NCBI GenBank assembly: GCA_020746995.1
Contig: JAGPXD010000003.1
Coordinates: 1,054,001 to 1,118,000, forward strand
DNA length: 64,000 nt
Source: Plectosphaerella cucumerina
Lineage: Eukaryota > Ascomycota > Sordariomycetes > Glomerellales > Plectosphaerellaceae
Direction: 5' to 3'
The position numbers and the translations under genes are program-made. Below, piece by piece: positions 1 through 11,500 of the stretch (the stretch's first letter is position 1; each line of letters opens with the position of its first letter). The notes under the pieces are model-generated. The model was not told where the DNA came from. It saw only the letters and a list, made by a program, of their open reading frames with translations, and made no database searches.

Positions 1-2
1 TT

Positions 3-110
3 TGGAGATTCCCCATCGCCTTCCAGTTGGTATTTTCCTTGGGAACTATCTTCACTATCCCCTTTCTACTGGAGAATCCGAGATATGCCCTCATTCCGCC
101 TCCTTCTCGT
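3..110 (+). pseudogene. Fragment of an MFS sugar transporter, cut by the window edge and degraded
   Basis: Reading frame 3 from the first base gives a stretch starting WRFPIAFQLVF and ending LLENPRY. This matches the end of transmembrane helix 6 plus the PESPRW motif of the fungal sugar-porter family (usual form WRxPxAxQ... FLPESPRWL). The match stops after the ENPRY residues: the following residues are proline-rich and unlike the family, and no second half of a transporter follows. The frame stays open to about 407 but without recognisable helices. I read it as the truncated remnant of a transporter whose N-terminal half lies left of the window. An exon ending near 110 with downstream exons lost is an alternative. 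Confidence 0.45.
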
Positions 111-1690
111 CCAGTGTTTGACAACCTCTTGAAGATGGCTCCATGCGCATGGTCGCCATCAAGAGTCCGTATCAGTTCTGGCTGCCCCCGGCTCCATCTT
201 CCTTGGCATACCAGGCTGCTCTCCGCCTCTCAGTTGCGCCGGCGAGGATCATGTAGGTCACGATGCAACAGCCTACGACCGATGCCACCTGGACTTTCCC
301 CCTCCGTGTGGTGCTGTTCCAGCTCGTCGCTCCTACTTCCGCCGCGCCTTCTCCCAATCTCCACTAACCCCGGCGGAGAAATGCGCTGCAACCTGCAATT
401 TGGTTGATATCAACTTCACCAACAGCCGAACCCCCGCAGCCGAGTAGTGCCAACAAACAAGTACTAACAACCGGGCACCAAACGGCCGGGTACCCGACCG
501 GCCAAGCACATGCACCCAGAACAAGCACCAACGGCACACTGCCAACGAATCTGAACCAATGGAACGATGGCCCTGGTATAGGGTCCAGGATCCAGAATCC
601 TGTTGACAGAGTCCTGTTGACAGGGGGCGTGGTGCCATGGCTCAACGCTACTCCTGCTGAAGAAGCGTCTTCAAGCAGGGGGCTTCTTATGTCTGCAGCT
701 CAATGGAGACAAACTCTCCGTCAGCTGATTCCATTGGTGCACAAAGCATCGTGAGAATACAAGTATACGCGGAAAAAATTCTGAGGGCTCCGGCAACAAC
801 CAACAAGCCCGGCGAGACCGAGCTGCACATGCCTGCCCATCTCCAGGTCCATCATGAATGGGTCGGCCTCGGGCTATCCTCAAGCCGGTACGCGATGTGC
901 TTGTTATGATAAAGGCGGACATTGCCCTACATCATAAGTTGACCAGTGGCATAGGAGTGACCTGACCAAGAAGTACCGCTCCAGACAGCGAAAGGCAAAG
1001 GACAGTGGGGAATCCCATCCCATCTCACCTCATCCATCCCGACATCGAAGTAGTATGACGTTTGCGGTAGTGGCGCCGTTGTTTAAGGGGCGGGCATGAT
1101 GCACGTACTCTACCTGGTATTCAGGCCTATTACCTAAGGCCTCCTGCCGGCCTTGTACTGATTCTTGTATCCTCTAAGTCTGAAGTTAGCTATAAGAGGC
1201 TTATTAATAGCCTTAGCCAGGGTAGAAGTGCGACAAACGTCTAGCTCTTTAGTTGAAGCGGCTTTACAGCTTTCGCCGCTTGGTCCACCCAAACATATCC
1301 GTAGAGGCGTCACGCGACCATAACGGCTATATCCTCGGTCAGGTTGCCGGACACGACGTCTTCATCGCCTGCCTACCTGTGGGGATCTATGGAACGACGC
1401 CTTCGAGTCGATTTGCTTCGGTCTGATAGTCGGGATCGGCGGCGGTGCACAATCGTTAGGCCACGACATTTTTGAAGCTGAGACATCTCTTCTGGAATAT
1501 TAGCAATCGTCTAGCGAGAACAATAACATGCGCAGGCAGACAAGACTGACAATAAATACTATGGGCCTACGAGATTCTCAAAAGCGCGGCGGACACACCT
1601 GCCGTTATCAAGGAACCGCGTCTCTTCCTCTTGATCGGGGAGTCTACTCCCGCAGCCGGAGCCATCGTGAGCGTAAATACACTATTTATC
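111..1690. other. Gene-free stretch, ordinary composition turning TA-rich
   Basis: No supported gene. Several 60-126 codon frames exist on both strands between 111 and 922 but show no family resemblance, no clear start context and no consistent splice signals. From about 1,090 the sequence changes character: TA dinucleotides become common and open frames disappear, which suggests decayed repeat sequence. Confidence 0.5.
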
Positions 1691-1897
1691 GCCCGGGTCC
1701 GTAATACCTTCCCTGAAAGGGCCGTTCCCGTCGGAATGGTCCTCCCTTCGGACACGACCACCATCCCGAGCGCGGACACGCCAGTTGCCGCCCGGGTCCG
1801 CAATATCTTCTCTGAAGGGGCCGTCTCCGGAAAAGTTGACGTCGGAACGGTCCCTCTTCCGGGCACGCTAGTTGCCGCCCGGGTCCGTAATAAGTAT
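1691..1897. repeat. Imperfect three-copy repeat (units about 99 and 87 bp)
   Basis: The string gcccgggtccg occurs at 1691, 1790 and 1877. It is followed each time by a variant of taatacct/caatatct and then by a related block containing gaaagggccgt or gaaggggccgt and a gtcggaa box. The copies keep an open frame on both strands, so a decayed repeat-protein gene is possible, but nothing identifies one. The third copy runs into the left end of the inverted-repeat element at 1899. Confidence 0.55.
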
Positions 1898-1898
1898 A

Positions 1899-2560
1899 GG
1901 GCCTGTCTAGAGAGGCAGTAAATAATAGAGCGGACTACACTAACCCGATTAAGCGGCTTTTTTATCCATATCTATTCTTAGCTTATATCAGGTCCCAGCT
2001 AAAAACAGCTGTTTTGTATCTACTTAAAACTCCCTAACTCGACGCTCTGAAGTACTTATCGTATAGGGCCTATAGGTCCGATTGAAGCTATCGCGAGGTT
2101 ACTAATCGGCGCGCCCGGGCGTAAGGGTCGCTAATTAAACTACCGGTTATTAGGGTGTTAATTAAAGTAATCGCAAGGGTTACGCCCGGGCGTAACGGTT
2201 TAATTAAACTGCCGGTCGTAAGTGTTTAATTAAAGTAATCGTAGGGCTCTAAACTACCGGCCGTAAGGTTGTTAATTAAAGCTATCGCGAGGAGCGAAAT
2301 CTACCGGTCGTAAAGGTTATTAATTAAAGCTATTCGGGTTGACGTTAGCGAAGTAATAAATACGGTAGGCGGGTGTAGGCGGTAGAATCCTAGTTAATCT
2401 TAGGGCGCGCTTAGGCTAGGTTAAAATTCCGCCTTAGGGTAAAGCGCGGATTAGATTGCCTGCACCTCGGGTTTTAGGTAACGGGTGGCGCTTAGGCTAC
2501 CCGGGTGCTCTACTTTTTACTGCCTCTTTAGCTATTTATACCGCCTCTCTAGACAGGCCC
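1899..2560. mobile_element. Miniature inverted-repeat transposable element, hAT-like
   Basis: The ends are perfect 18-bp inverted repeats: gggcctgtctagagaggc at 1899-1916 and its reverse complement at 2543-2560. Directly outside both ends lies the same 8-bp word taagtata (1891-1898 and 2561-2568), a target-site duplication of the length typical of hAT transposons. The 662-bp interior has no coding capacity and is filled with a degenerate tandem repeat. A further gaggcagtaaa-type word recurs inward of both ends. It is non-autonomous; the superfamily call rests only on the duplication length. Confidence 0.7.
2090..2345. repeat. Degenerate tandem repeat of about 60-65 bp inside the miniature element
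   Basis: Units carry the paired words ttaattaaag(c/t)(a/t)atcg and aaactaccggtcgtaagg. At least four units can be followed: ccggttattaggg, ccggtcgtaagtg, ccggccgtaagg and ccggtcgtaaagg mark successive copies. Two copies also carry the GC-rich word gcccgggcgtaa. Confidence 0.6.
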
Positions 2561-2713
2561 TAAGTATAAATACAACGACATGGTGTATATTTCTTTGCAG
2601 TCTTTGGCTATATTGGTACGTCGAGAACGCATGTCCGGAAATTTGCGGAAGACTAGGTATAGACAAGATGAGGAAAGCCCTAAGTACAAGAAAGTCTTAG
2701 TGAAATGTACAGA

Positions 2714-2718
2714 CGCAG
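2714..2718. repeat. Left target-site duplication of the outer retrotransposon
   Basis: The sequence cgcag directly precedes the LTR start tgttacg. The matching copy is at 16838-16842, directly after the right LTR end cgttaca. Confidence 0.9.
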
Positions 2719-3249
2719 TGTTACGACCCAGGTACAGTCCTAAACAGAGGAAGGTAGTCTGGAGAGGCGGTGGTGTATGCTAGCAGTGCGTGCTGGGTAA
2801 CTAAGGAATAATGCGTCGTAGCTGTTATCGTTGTACTTATCGTGATGTTGTAAAGTATTACGCTTCTTTACTATAGGCTAAGGAGGTTTCTAATAAAGAC
2901 TTAAATTAATTACTATTGTGAATCTAGGTAGAGCTATATATTACGAGGTAGTATCTTATATAGATAGAGGTTTCTGGGGATTACACTAGATTACTTTGTA
3001 ATCTATTATAATCCGACCGTTAGATCACTATTGTGATAACTGTAATCTATATTATATAATAACAGCCCCTATCTGTTTGTCGAATATCTAGGGTATCTAC
3101 GGTAAACCCGGAGTAGAGTATCGAATAGGCTTACTCTCTTAGTGTTTGTGATCTATAGTCCGTATTTAGCCTGTATACCTGATTACCTAAGGGGGTTAGT
3201 TTCCGCGGGGTCTTGGGCCGAGTGACCTGCGGCCTGCTTAGGTGTTATA
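2719..3249 (-). repeat. 3' LTR of the outer element
   Basis: 531 bp, the same length as its partner at 16307-16837. Left end on the plus strand is tgttacgaccc; right end is gtgttata, where the partner still has cgttaca. The first ~208 bp (R/U5 side as the element reads) is also shared with the inner element's LTRs; the rest is not. Confidence 0.9.
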
Positions 3250-3268
3250 AGATTCCCCTCCTCTAGGT
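3250..3268 (-). other. Polypurine tract of the outer element
   Basis: On the minus strand the bases just before the 3' LTR read GAGGAGGGGAATC. A purine run at this position primes plus-strand DNA synthesis in LTR retrotransposons and fixes the element's orientation as minus. Confidence 0.8.
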
Positions 3269-6200
3269 TAATATCCTAGCGACTATAAGTAGGTATATAC
3301 CCCTGTTGTTGCGTCCCGTAGTCCTTATTCCTTTACTAACGCCGACACGATATCTAGTCGAATCGAAAAACAAAGATCTGATAAAACCGAATAACGTCGC
3401 GCGCTTATAGCCCTAATTAAATCCGATAGCGAAAATAGAATACCGTATACTTAGTATTTTTAGTATAACCTAACGTGTAAGACAGCGCCGGGATCGACTT
3501 ATTATACTATCTGTATTAAGTAAGGTTATTCTTACGATAGTATTAACGTAACTTCTACCTATAAGTCTGTTATTCTAATATCGTACTTAGGGTTACTAAT
3601 ATATTTTATAGTCGAGAAGGTATTAAAAGAATCGAAGTAGTTAGATAAGGAGATAGAAGAGAAAGAGATAGAGTTAGAGGTTCTCTAGATAAAGTTAGCA
3701 GCTACGTTTAGTATAATATTACGGATCTGTTAACTTTAGAAGGTAGCTAAGAAGCGAGAGGAGGCCCTCTTTAGTCGAGGAATAGTGGAGCTGGACGAAG
3801 AAGATAGTGTTATATCTTTAACGACAGCGGAGTTTCGGGTTACAAACGACCTTAGGGAGTAAGGTACTAGGGATATACTGGATTAGTCCTCCCTAGGAGT
3901 CGGCGAAGGCTTTATAGATTTAGGACCGCTACCGTAGTTTAAGATTAGCGATACTCCTCTAGATACTAGGGGTAGTTCCGTAGGTATTTAATAGGTTCCT
4001 AGGTGTTTTCTTTATATCTATAGTTTTCCTATTTAACGAGGTATTTAGTATATCTGTTATATTATCTGTAGTTAAGGATTTTCTTAACGGTGAATTCCTC
4101 GGTGTTATCTACTTCGAGGTTATCTTCGAGTAGTATATTATCGGGTGTAGCTTCGAGTAGTATAATGTGGAAGACCGGGTGGATCTTTATATTCTTAGGT
4201 AAGGAAAGTCGAAAATTAGTATCTAAGATTTTCTACTAAATTCGAAAGGGTCTAATCTTTTTGAAATCTAACTTGCTATTAGGGTATATAGTTTTAATAT
4301 TTTTACAAATAAGGTAGACTTTATCCCCCTCCTTAAAGGATAGTCCTTTTATCCTTGACTGGTTAGTATATTTAGTTATTCTAACACGTACTAGTTAAAG
4401 GTCGTCACGAAGTATATTGTAAATCTACCGAATATTATCGGCTAGTTTATTAGCTCTAGGAGCTTTTAAAGTTTCCCTAGGCTTTCTATATATTATTAGG
4501 TTAAATCCGTAGTTAGCGTAGAAAGGTGAGACCTTAGTTAACTCGCTAGGTACGCTATTATAGGCAAACTGTACTATTAGAAGGAGTATTACCTAGTTGT
4601 CCTGTTGCTTGTTGACGTAGTAGCGAAGGTACTATTTAAGGGTCTGGTTAGTCCTTTCTGTCTGTCTGTCTGACTGTGGATAGAATGTAGTTAAGAGGTG
4701 ATAGTCGGGTCTAAGTTGCTTTATAAGTCCTTTCTAAAAGTGGCTTGTGAATAGCTTGTTACGGTTAGAAATAAGTTCCTTTAGTATACTATATTATATA
4801 GCGATATTATATAGGAAGATATATACGAGGTTTTCCGTAGTTCCCGTTTTAAGGTATAGTAGAAAGTAGGAGTACTTAGTAAGATAATCGACGATAACTA
4901 GGATAACGTTATACTACCGTCCTGAGACCGGTTCTTTAGACTTAGGTAAGTCCGTGATGAAATCTAAAGAGATAGATATCTATAGTCCTTCCGCTACGGG
5001 TAGAGGCTTAAGCTCTCCGTAGGGCTTGTATCTAGCGGCCTTACTCTTATAGTAGAGGTTATAGGTCTTAAGTACTTCCTGTACTTAAAGGCGTGTAGTA
5101 TTCTTATTATAGTGTTATCGGATATACTAATACGTTTTCTAGACTCCTTAATATCTATAGGCTGGGGTACTATAGATATATATAATAAGTTCTTAAGTAG
5201 TCTCCTTATAAGTAGCGAGGACCTCTAAGACTTATTTATTAGGTACGAGGTCGCCTTACGAATTAATCGAGAGAATCGTATTATAGTCGGGGACTTCGGT
5301 ACTTACTAAGTCGCTATATCGACTTAAGGCGTCCGCTTAACTATTCTCTAATCCTTTGTGGTATAAGATAGTAAAGTTGAATTCCGAAAGGAACTTAGCC
5401 TATCTTATCTATTATTTATTTAGCTCCTTTATAGTTGTGAAGTTAACGAGGTTCTTATAGTCCGTAAGAACCTTAACCGGGTGTATAGTACCTAAGAGGT
5501 ATAGTTTCTATTCCCTAAAGGCTTTAATAATAGCTATTAGTTCCTTATTATAGATCTAATAGTTAAGTTCTAGTCTATAAAGCTTCTTAGAGTAGAAGGC
5601 GACGGGGTAAAGCCGTCCTTCTTTATCCCTCTATCCTAGTTATCCTCCGAGTATATAGTCTAATACGTCGGTTTTAACTTCGAATAGTAGCTTAGGGTCG
5701 GGGATCTTAAGAATCGGCTTACTTAAGATACTATTCTTAATACTCTAAAAGGCTTATTCTTCGGTATCCTACTAGCAGAACGGCTAGTCCTTCTTTGTAA
5801 GGTTAGTAAGAGGTTAGGAAATCTAACTATATCCCTTTATAAATTATCGGTAGAAGTTAACAAATCTAAGAAATCCTCTAATATCGGAGACGTTAACTAG
5901 TATCGGCTAGTTCTTAACTATCTCGATCTTCTTAGGGTCTATACGGATTTCCCCTAGTCGGATATTATATCCGAGGAAGTCTACGTCCTGAGTGTAAAAC
6001 TTACTTTTCTCGGGTTCGATAAGTAGTTTAGCGTCTATTAGTCGTTTCAAGACCTAGTAAACGTACTTCCGATATTCCTTAAGGGTTCTCGAAAAGATAA
6101 GGATATCGTTAAGGTATACTACTATAAAGATATCTAGGAAGTTACGAAGGACTTTATTAATTATTATTTAGAATATAGCCGGGGTATTTATAAGCCCGAA

Positions 6201-8032
6201 GGGTATTACTAAATACTCGAAGTATCCTCGGTAAGTACGGAAAGCCGTTTTCTACTCCTCTCCTTCCTTTATACAGATTAAGTTATATACTCCTTTAAGG
6301 TTAATAGCTGTAAACTATTACACTCTAACTAGTAAATCCCGAAGTTTAGCGATAAGTAGTAAGGGGTAGTAGTTCTTAATTATAATATCGTTAAGTTATC
6401 GGTAGTTAATATATAATTATAATTTCCTGTTCTTCTTAGGAACGAAAAGGATCGGGTATCTAGCTAGTGACTTGGATAGTCGAATGTATCCTTTCTGAAG
6501 GTTCTCTTCTAGATATTTATCGAGTATAGCCTACTACTTCTTGTTAAGCTAGTAGATCTTATAGAACCTAGGCTGTATGCCTTCTTTAAGTACGATCTTG
6601 TGGTTGTAATGGCTGTGGAGGGGTAACCTAGTCTTAAGTTCCTTATTAAATAGGATTAAGTATTTCTAGTAGTCGATCGGAATATTCTTTATTTATTCTT
6701 TGAGTACCTTACGTTATTTATCGTGGCTAAGGTCTTAGTTTAAACTGTTATTATATTTATAAATCTCTTTGTTAAGCTGTGCGAGATATCTCGTGGTCTT
6801 TGTGTAAGACTATACCGGAGCTATATCTCTCTATTAGATCTAGCCGGGATTCTAATTTACTTAGGGATTCTACTTTCTTAACTATAGGATACCTAGGATA
6901 ATATCCTAATCTCCGATCTCCGTGATATCGAATGTGGTTAGTATTGTGTGTCCTTAGATACGGATCTCGAGGTGTGTAGTCTCTTAATCGATACTTCCTT
7001 GGTTATACTATATAAGCCTGCCTTCTGCGGATCTTAGCTAGTAAGGGTGTCTCTTGCGGTTTATTATAAGTCCGAGTTACTATCGAAGTTATAGCGATAT
7101 ATAGTTCCCCTACGCTCTACTGTTAAGGAGTGTTATATATTTATACCCTTGTAGGGTAACTCTTAGTGTGAGATAGTCGGAGTTGCCTTTGTTATATACT
7201 GTATTGTATAGGGTCTTAACGGATTTTACTTACGCCTGTTTTTACCCTTGTGAGAGTAGCGTGACTCTTTTCCCGAGTTGTTGTAGTATTTATACCTTAT
7301 CTTAGGTTGTTAAGAGGAAGAACTTAATAATCCGGTTTTCCTTCTCCTGACTTTATCCGACATAGCTATACTAGTACCTTAAGCCTAATAGCCTGAGGTG
7401 GGTAAGCTAGTAATTAAGTTGTAACGGGTAACGGTTAATTCCGGGGTTATAGGTAAGTTAAGGTACTACTATTCCTTATTCTTCCGAAGGGTCCTTTTAG
7501 CCCTTTAGCGACGGAGTTTATAGTTACTTTAGTTATTTAGGTCGATCCTGGTGAGGGTCTGTCCTAGGTTCTTGGTGGTACCTGGCTGGGACTAAAGAAT
7601 CCTCTATTTGTAGATCTTCCGTAAAGTATATACCCTGTATACGTCGATAGGGTAGTTAAACCAAAGGGTCTCGCGACTAATATATAGTATAGGGTATTCC
7701 GGTAATAGTACAAAGACTATAGTCCTTTTCCCAGGTAGGCAAATAGTAGGTACCTAATAGGGTAGCTCTTTATTAGTATAGATATATTCGATAGTATCGT
7801 CGTTAGGTCGCTTAGGGTAGAAGTTATAACTAAGCTTCTATATGTAGTATATAGGGTAATCGTTGTAGATATATTAGGCCTAAAATATAGTATTATAGTC
7901 GGGGCTACTAGGGGGTAGGCGATTATTATTATCTTCCCTGGGACTAAAAGTATAGGTTATATAGGGTACTTTACTAGTATCTTAAGTATTATACCCGAAG
8001 AAGTTAACGGCTTTATTTTCTTTAAGATCTCT

Positions 8033-8037
8033 ATATC
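8033..8037. repeat. Left target-site duplication of the inner retrotransposon
   Basis: The sequence atatc directly precedes the inner LTR; the matching copy is 15046-15050. Joining the outer sequence across these copies restores collinearity with the inner element's own sequence around 13303-13330. Confidence 0.9.
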
Positions 8038-8510
8038 TGTTACGACCCAGGTATAATCTTCTAAAGATGTGTAGTCTGGAGAGGCGGTGGTGTATGCTAG
8101 TAGTGCGTGCTGGGTAACTAATAAGTAATGTGTCGTAGCTATCGTCGTCGTTATACTTATCGTGATATCGTAAAGTGTTACGCTTCTTTACTATAGGCTA
8201 AGGAGGTTTCTAATAAAGACTTAAATTAATTACTATCGTGAATCTATCTATCCCAACTGGCCGCCGAGCACTTACTTAAGTACTCGAGGCCTATCCCTGG
8301 ATTACCCAGGCTAGTAATCTATTTTAGCGATATTATTAGTTAGTAGGATTATGGCTTACTACGCTCTATAAGCTAAAGGCTTATAGCTTACGGTGATCCA
8401 GGTTCCTTACACGATTAGCTAGATACAGTAGGGCCCGAGGTCGCCTTATCGGAGGCCCGATAAGCGCGACCCTTGGTCGGAATAACCTACTCCCTGAGCT
8501 AGGCGTTATA
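8038..8510 (-). repeat. 3' LTR of the inner element
   Basis: 473 bp, from tgttacgaccc to gcgttata on the plus strand. It keeps many TG dinucleotides at sites where its partner at 14573-15045 has TA. The first ~209 bp match the outer LTRs; the remaining ~264 bp (U3 side) are different. Confidence 0.9.
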
Positions 8511-8528
8511 AGATTCCCCTCCTCCAGG
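8511..8528 (-). other. Polypurine tract of the inner element
   Basis: Minus strand reads GGAGGAGGGGAATCT directly before the 3' LTR, the same tract as in the outer element. Confidence 0.8.
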
Positions 8529-11500
8529 TCGATATCCTAGCGACTAAGTATAAAAGGTACGTTAGCCCCGTTCGCGGACCCTATTAGGTTTTCCTCCTTT
8601 ATCTACTAACAAAATATCTAGCAAACCTTCCGAATTTCCGTTATCGCGAAAAACCCTCGAGTAATAACGACTCGCCCGTCGAATCAAACGAAACGGCGCG
8701 ATTACCGATATACCCTACACTTTCTACTTTCAACGGAAACTCCGGTATCATATAGACCCGAAGTCTTCAAAGTACTTAGAATACGCAAAGCACACTCGGA
8801 AATATAATAGTATCTTAGTAGCGGCTTCTTATAAGTCTAACGCGGTTTCTACCTAGTTACTACCTTAACTAACGATTATAGTAGATTATTTAGAGAAGTC
8901 GGAGAAGGCTCTAGAGATATAAAAAGAAGATACTAAAGAGTAATTAGAGAAGTTATAAGAGTAACTTTCCGAAGTTATAAGCCACTTACAGCGGATCCGG
9001 ACGATAAAGAAAAAGGTATAGTAGCGAGCGGAAGAGGCGTTTTAACGCGGTTTGTAAGAGATAGAGGAGGAGGTCGATAGTAGGCTGTTACCTACGCTAG
9101 AGTCGCACGAGCGCTAGGTGGTTAATAATCTATTAGCCTTAGGCGTATAGCCCGACGCTAATTTCGCGTTGTTTAGGTTAGGAATACCTAATAGAACTAG
9201 CGGAGCCGAAGCTATATATTCCTAAGGTATTCGAGCGGTTCCTATATATTTTCCTTATATCCGTAGCCTTCCTATTTAACTAGGTATTCGTCCCGTCCTT
9301 CTTACGTGGTTCGATAGTCGAGAATACACTCGACTGTGTATTCCTCTGTGTCGTCTGCTAGTAGGTTGTGTTTAAGCGGCACGCCATCTAGTACAGGCTC
9401 GAGAAGTGTAATATAAAAGACCGGGTATATCTCTATATTCTTAGGTAAGGAGAGTCGAAAATTAGTTTCTGAGATTTTCTTAAGAATTTTAAAAGGTCCG
9501 ATTTTTTTAAAATCTAATTTATTATTAGGTTATTTTATTTTAATATTTTTACAAATAAGGTAGACTTTATCCCCCTCCTTAAAGGATAGTCCCTTTATCC
9601 TTAACTAGTTAGTGTATTTAGTTATTCTAAGCCGTACTAGGTGAAGGTCGTTATAAAGTATATCGTGGATTTTCCGAATATCGTCGGCGAGTTTAGTCGC
9701 CTTAGGAGCCTTCGAAGCTTCCCGTGGCTCTCCGTATATAGTGGGTGTAAACCCGTAGTTAGCGTAGAATAGTGAGACTTTAGTTAACTCGCTTAGTACG
9801 CTATTATACGCAAACTGAGCGGTAGGTAATAGTTGAACCTAGTTCTCCTGTTAGTAGTCGACGTAGTAGTATAGGTACTACTTAAGTGTCTGATTCGTAC
9901 GTTTAGTCTGTCCGTTAGACTACAGGTAGAATACGGTAGAGAGGTTGCAGTCTAGTCTAAGTTATTTTATAAGGGCTTTCTAAAAGTTACTTGTAAATAG
10001 CTTATCGCAATCCAAGACAATACCCTGTAGTATACTATACTACGAGGCGACGTTACGTAGGAAGACGTAAGAGAGGTCTTCCGTAGTTCCCGTTTTAAGG
10101 TATAGTAGAAAGTAGGCGTACTTTATAAATTAGTTAATAATAACTAGGATAGAGTTATATTTCTTCCCTGAAATTAGCTCCTTAGATAGTAGCAGGTCCG
10201 TGATAAAGTCCTATAAGATGGACGTCTATAGACTGTCTGCGACAGGGAGAGGTTGGATTTCTCCGTATAGCTTATATCGCGATACTTTACTTTTTCGATA
10301 GAGGTTATAATCCTTAATTACTTCCTGGACTTATTATCGGGTAATCTAGTTGTTATAGTATTATCGGAGTCGTTAGAAGGTCTTCCAGACTCCTTAGTAG
10401 CTATACGCGGGTACGCTATGGACTCGACGAATAAGTTACTTAGTAGTTTCTTTAGTTATAACTAAGACCTCGAGAACTCGTTTATTGGGTACTAGATCTC
10501 CGTCTGTATTAATCGAGAGGATAGCGTTACGGTCAGGGACTTCCGTACTAAGGAGGTCGCTACAGCGGCTAAGTACATCGGCGCGGCCATTCTCTAATCC
10601 CTTACAGTAGGTAATAGTAAAGTTAAATTCTAAAAGGAACTCCGCCTATTATATCTATTATTTATTTAACTCCTTTATAGTCGTAAAGTTAATAAGGTTT
10701 TTATAGTTAGTATAAACTTTAACTAGGTGTATTATACTAAAAAGGTATAGCTTCTATTCTTTAAATATTTCGATAATAGCTATTAACTCCTTATCGTAAA
10801 TCTAGTAGTTAAGCTTAGGTCCGTAGAGCTTCTTAGAGTAGAAGGCGACGGGGTATAGTCGCCCTTCTGTATCGTATTATATAAGTTACCCTCCGAGTAT
10901 ATAGTCGGATACGTCGGTTTCGACTTTAAACGGAAGTTAAGGGTCGGGGATTCTAAGGATTAGTTTACTTAGAATTTAGTCTCGAATACGTTAAAAGGCT
11001 AGGTTTTCCGCTTTACCCTAGGTAAACGGCTGGTCCTTTTTCGTGAGGTTGGTAAGAGGTCGGGAGATATCGCTATAGCCCTTTATAAAGCGGCGATAGA
11101 AGTTAATAAATCCCAGGAATCCTCTAATATCCCTTAGATCCTGTGGTGTTAGCTAGTCCCTGACTGTCTGGATCTTCTTAGGGTCTATCCGGATTTCTCC
11201 GGGTTAGATATTATATCCGAGGAAGTCTACTTCCTGAATATAGAACTTTGTCTTTTCGGGCTTAACTAGTAGCTTAGCCTCTAATAGTCGTTAAAGGACT
11301 TAGTGGATATACTCCTTATAAGCACTAAGGGTACGTGAGAAGATAAGGATATCGTCGAGGTATACTACTATAAAGATATCGAGGAAGTCGCAAAGGACTT
11401 TATTAATTATCGTTTAGAATATAACCGGAGTATTAGTCAGGCTAAAGGGTATAACTAGATACTCGAAATATCCTCGACGGGTACGGAATACCGTCTTCTA

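Larger units (their letters stand above)
3250..8037 (-). pseudogene. Outer element pol remnant (reverse transcriptase, integrase, chromodomain)
   Basis: Translating the minus strand through stops recovers family motifs. The reverse transcriptase active-site block lies at about 6096-6145 and reads YLNDILIFS, where the family has YLDDILIFS. The integrase C-terminal HPVFH block is at about 4150-4198. A chromodomain is at about 3996-4120 (EEFTV near its start, YLVK and ENT near its end) with tryptophan codons turned to TAG. Asp-to-Asn and Trp-to-stop changes are what C-to-T mutation on either strand produces. The left break at 8037 is the inner element's insertion point; gag continues at 15051. 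Confidence 0.85.
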
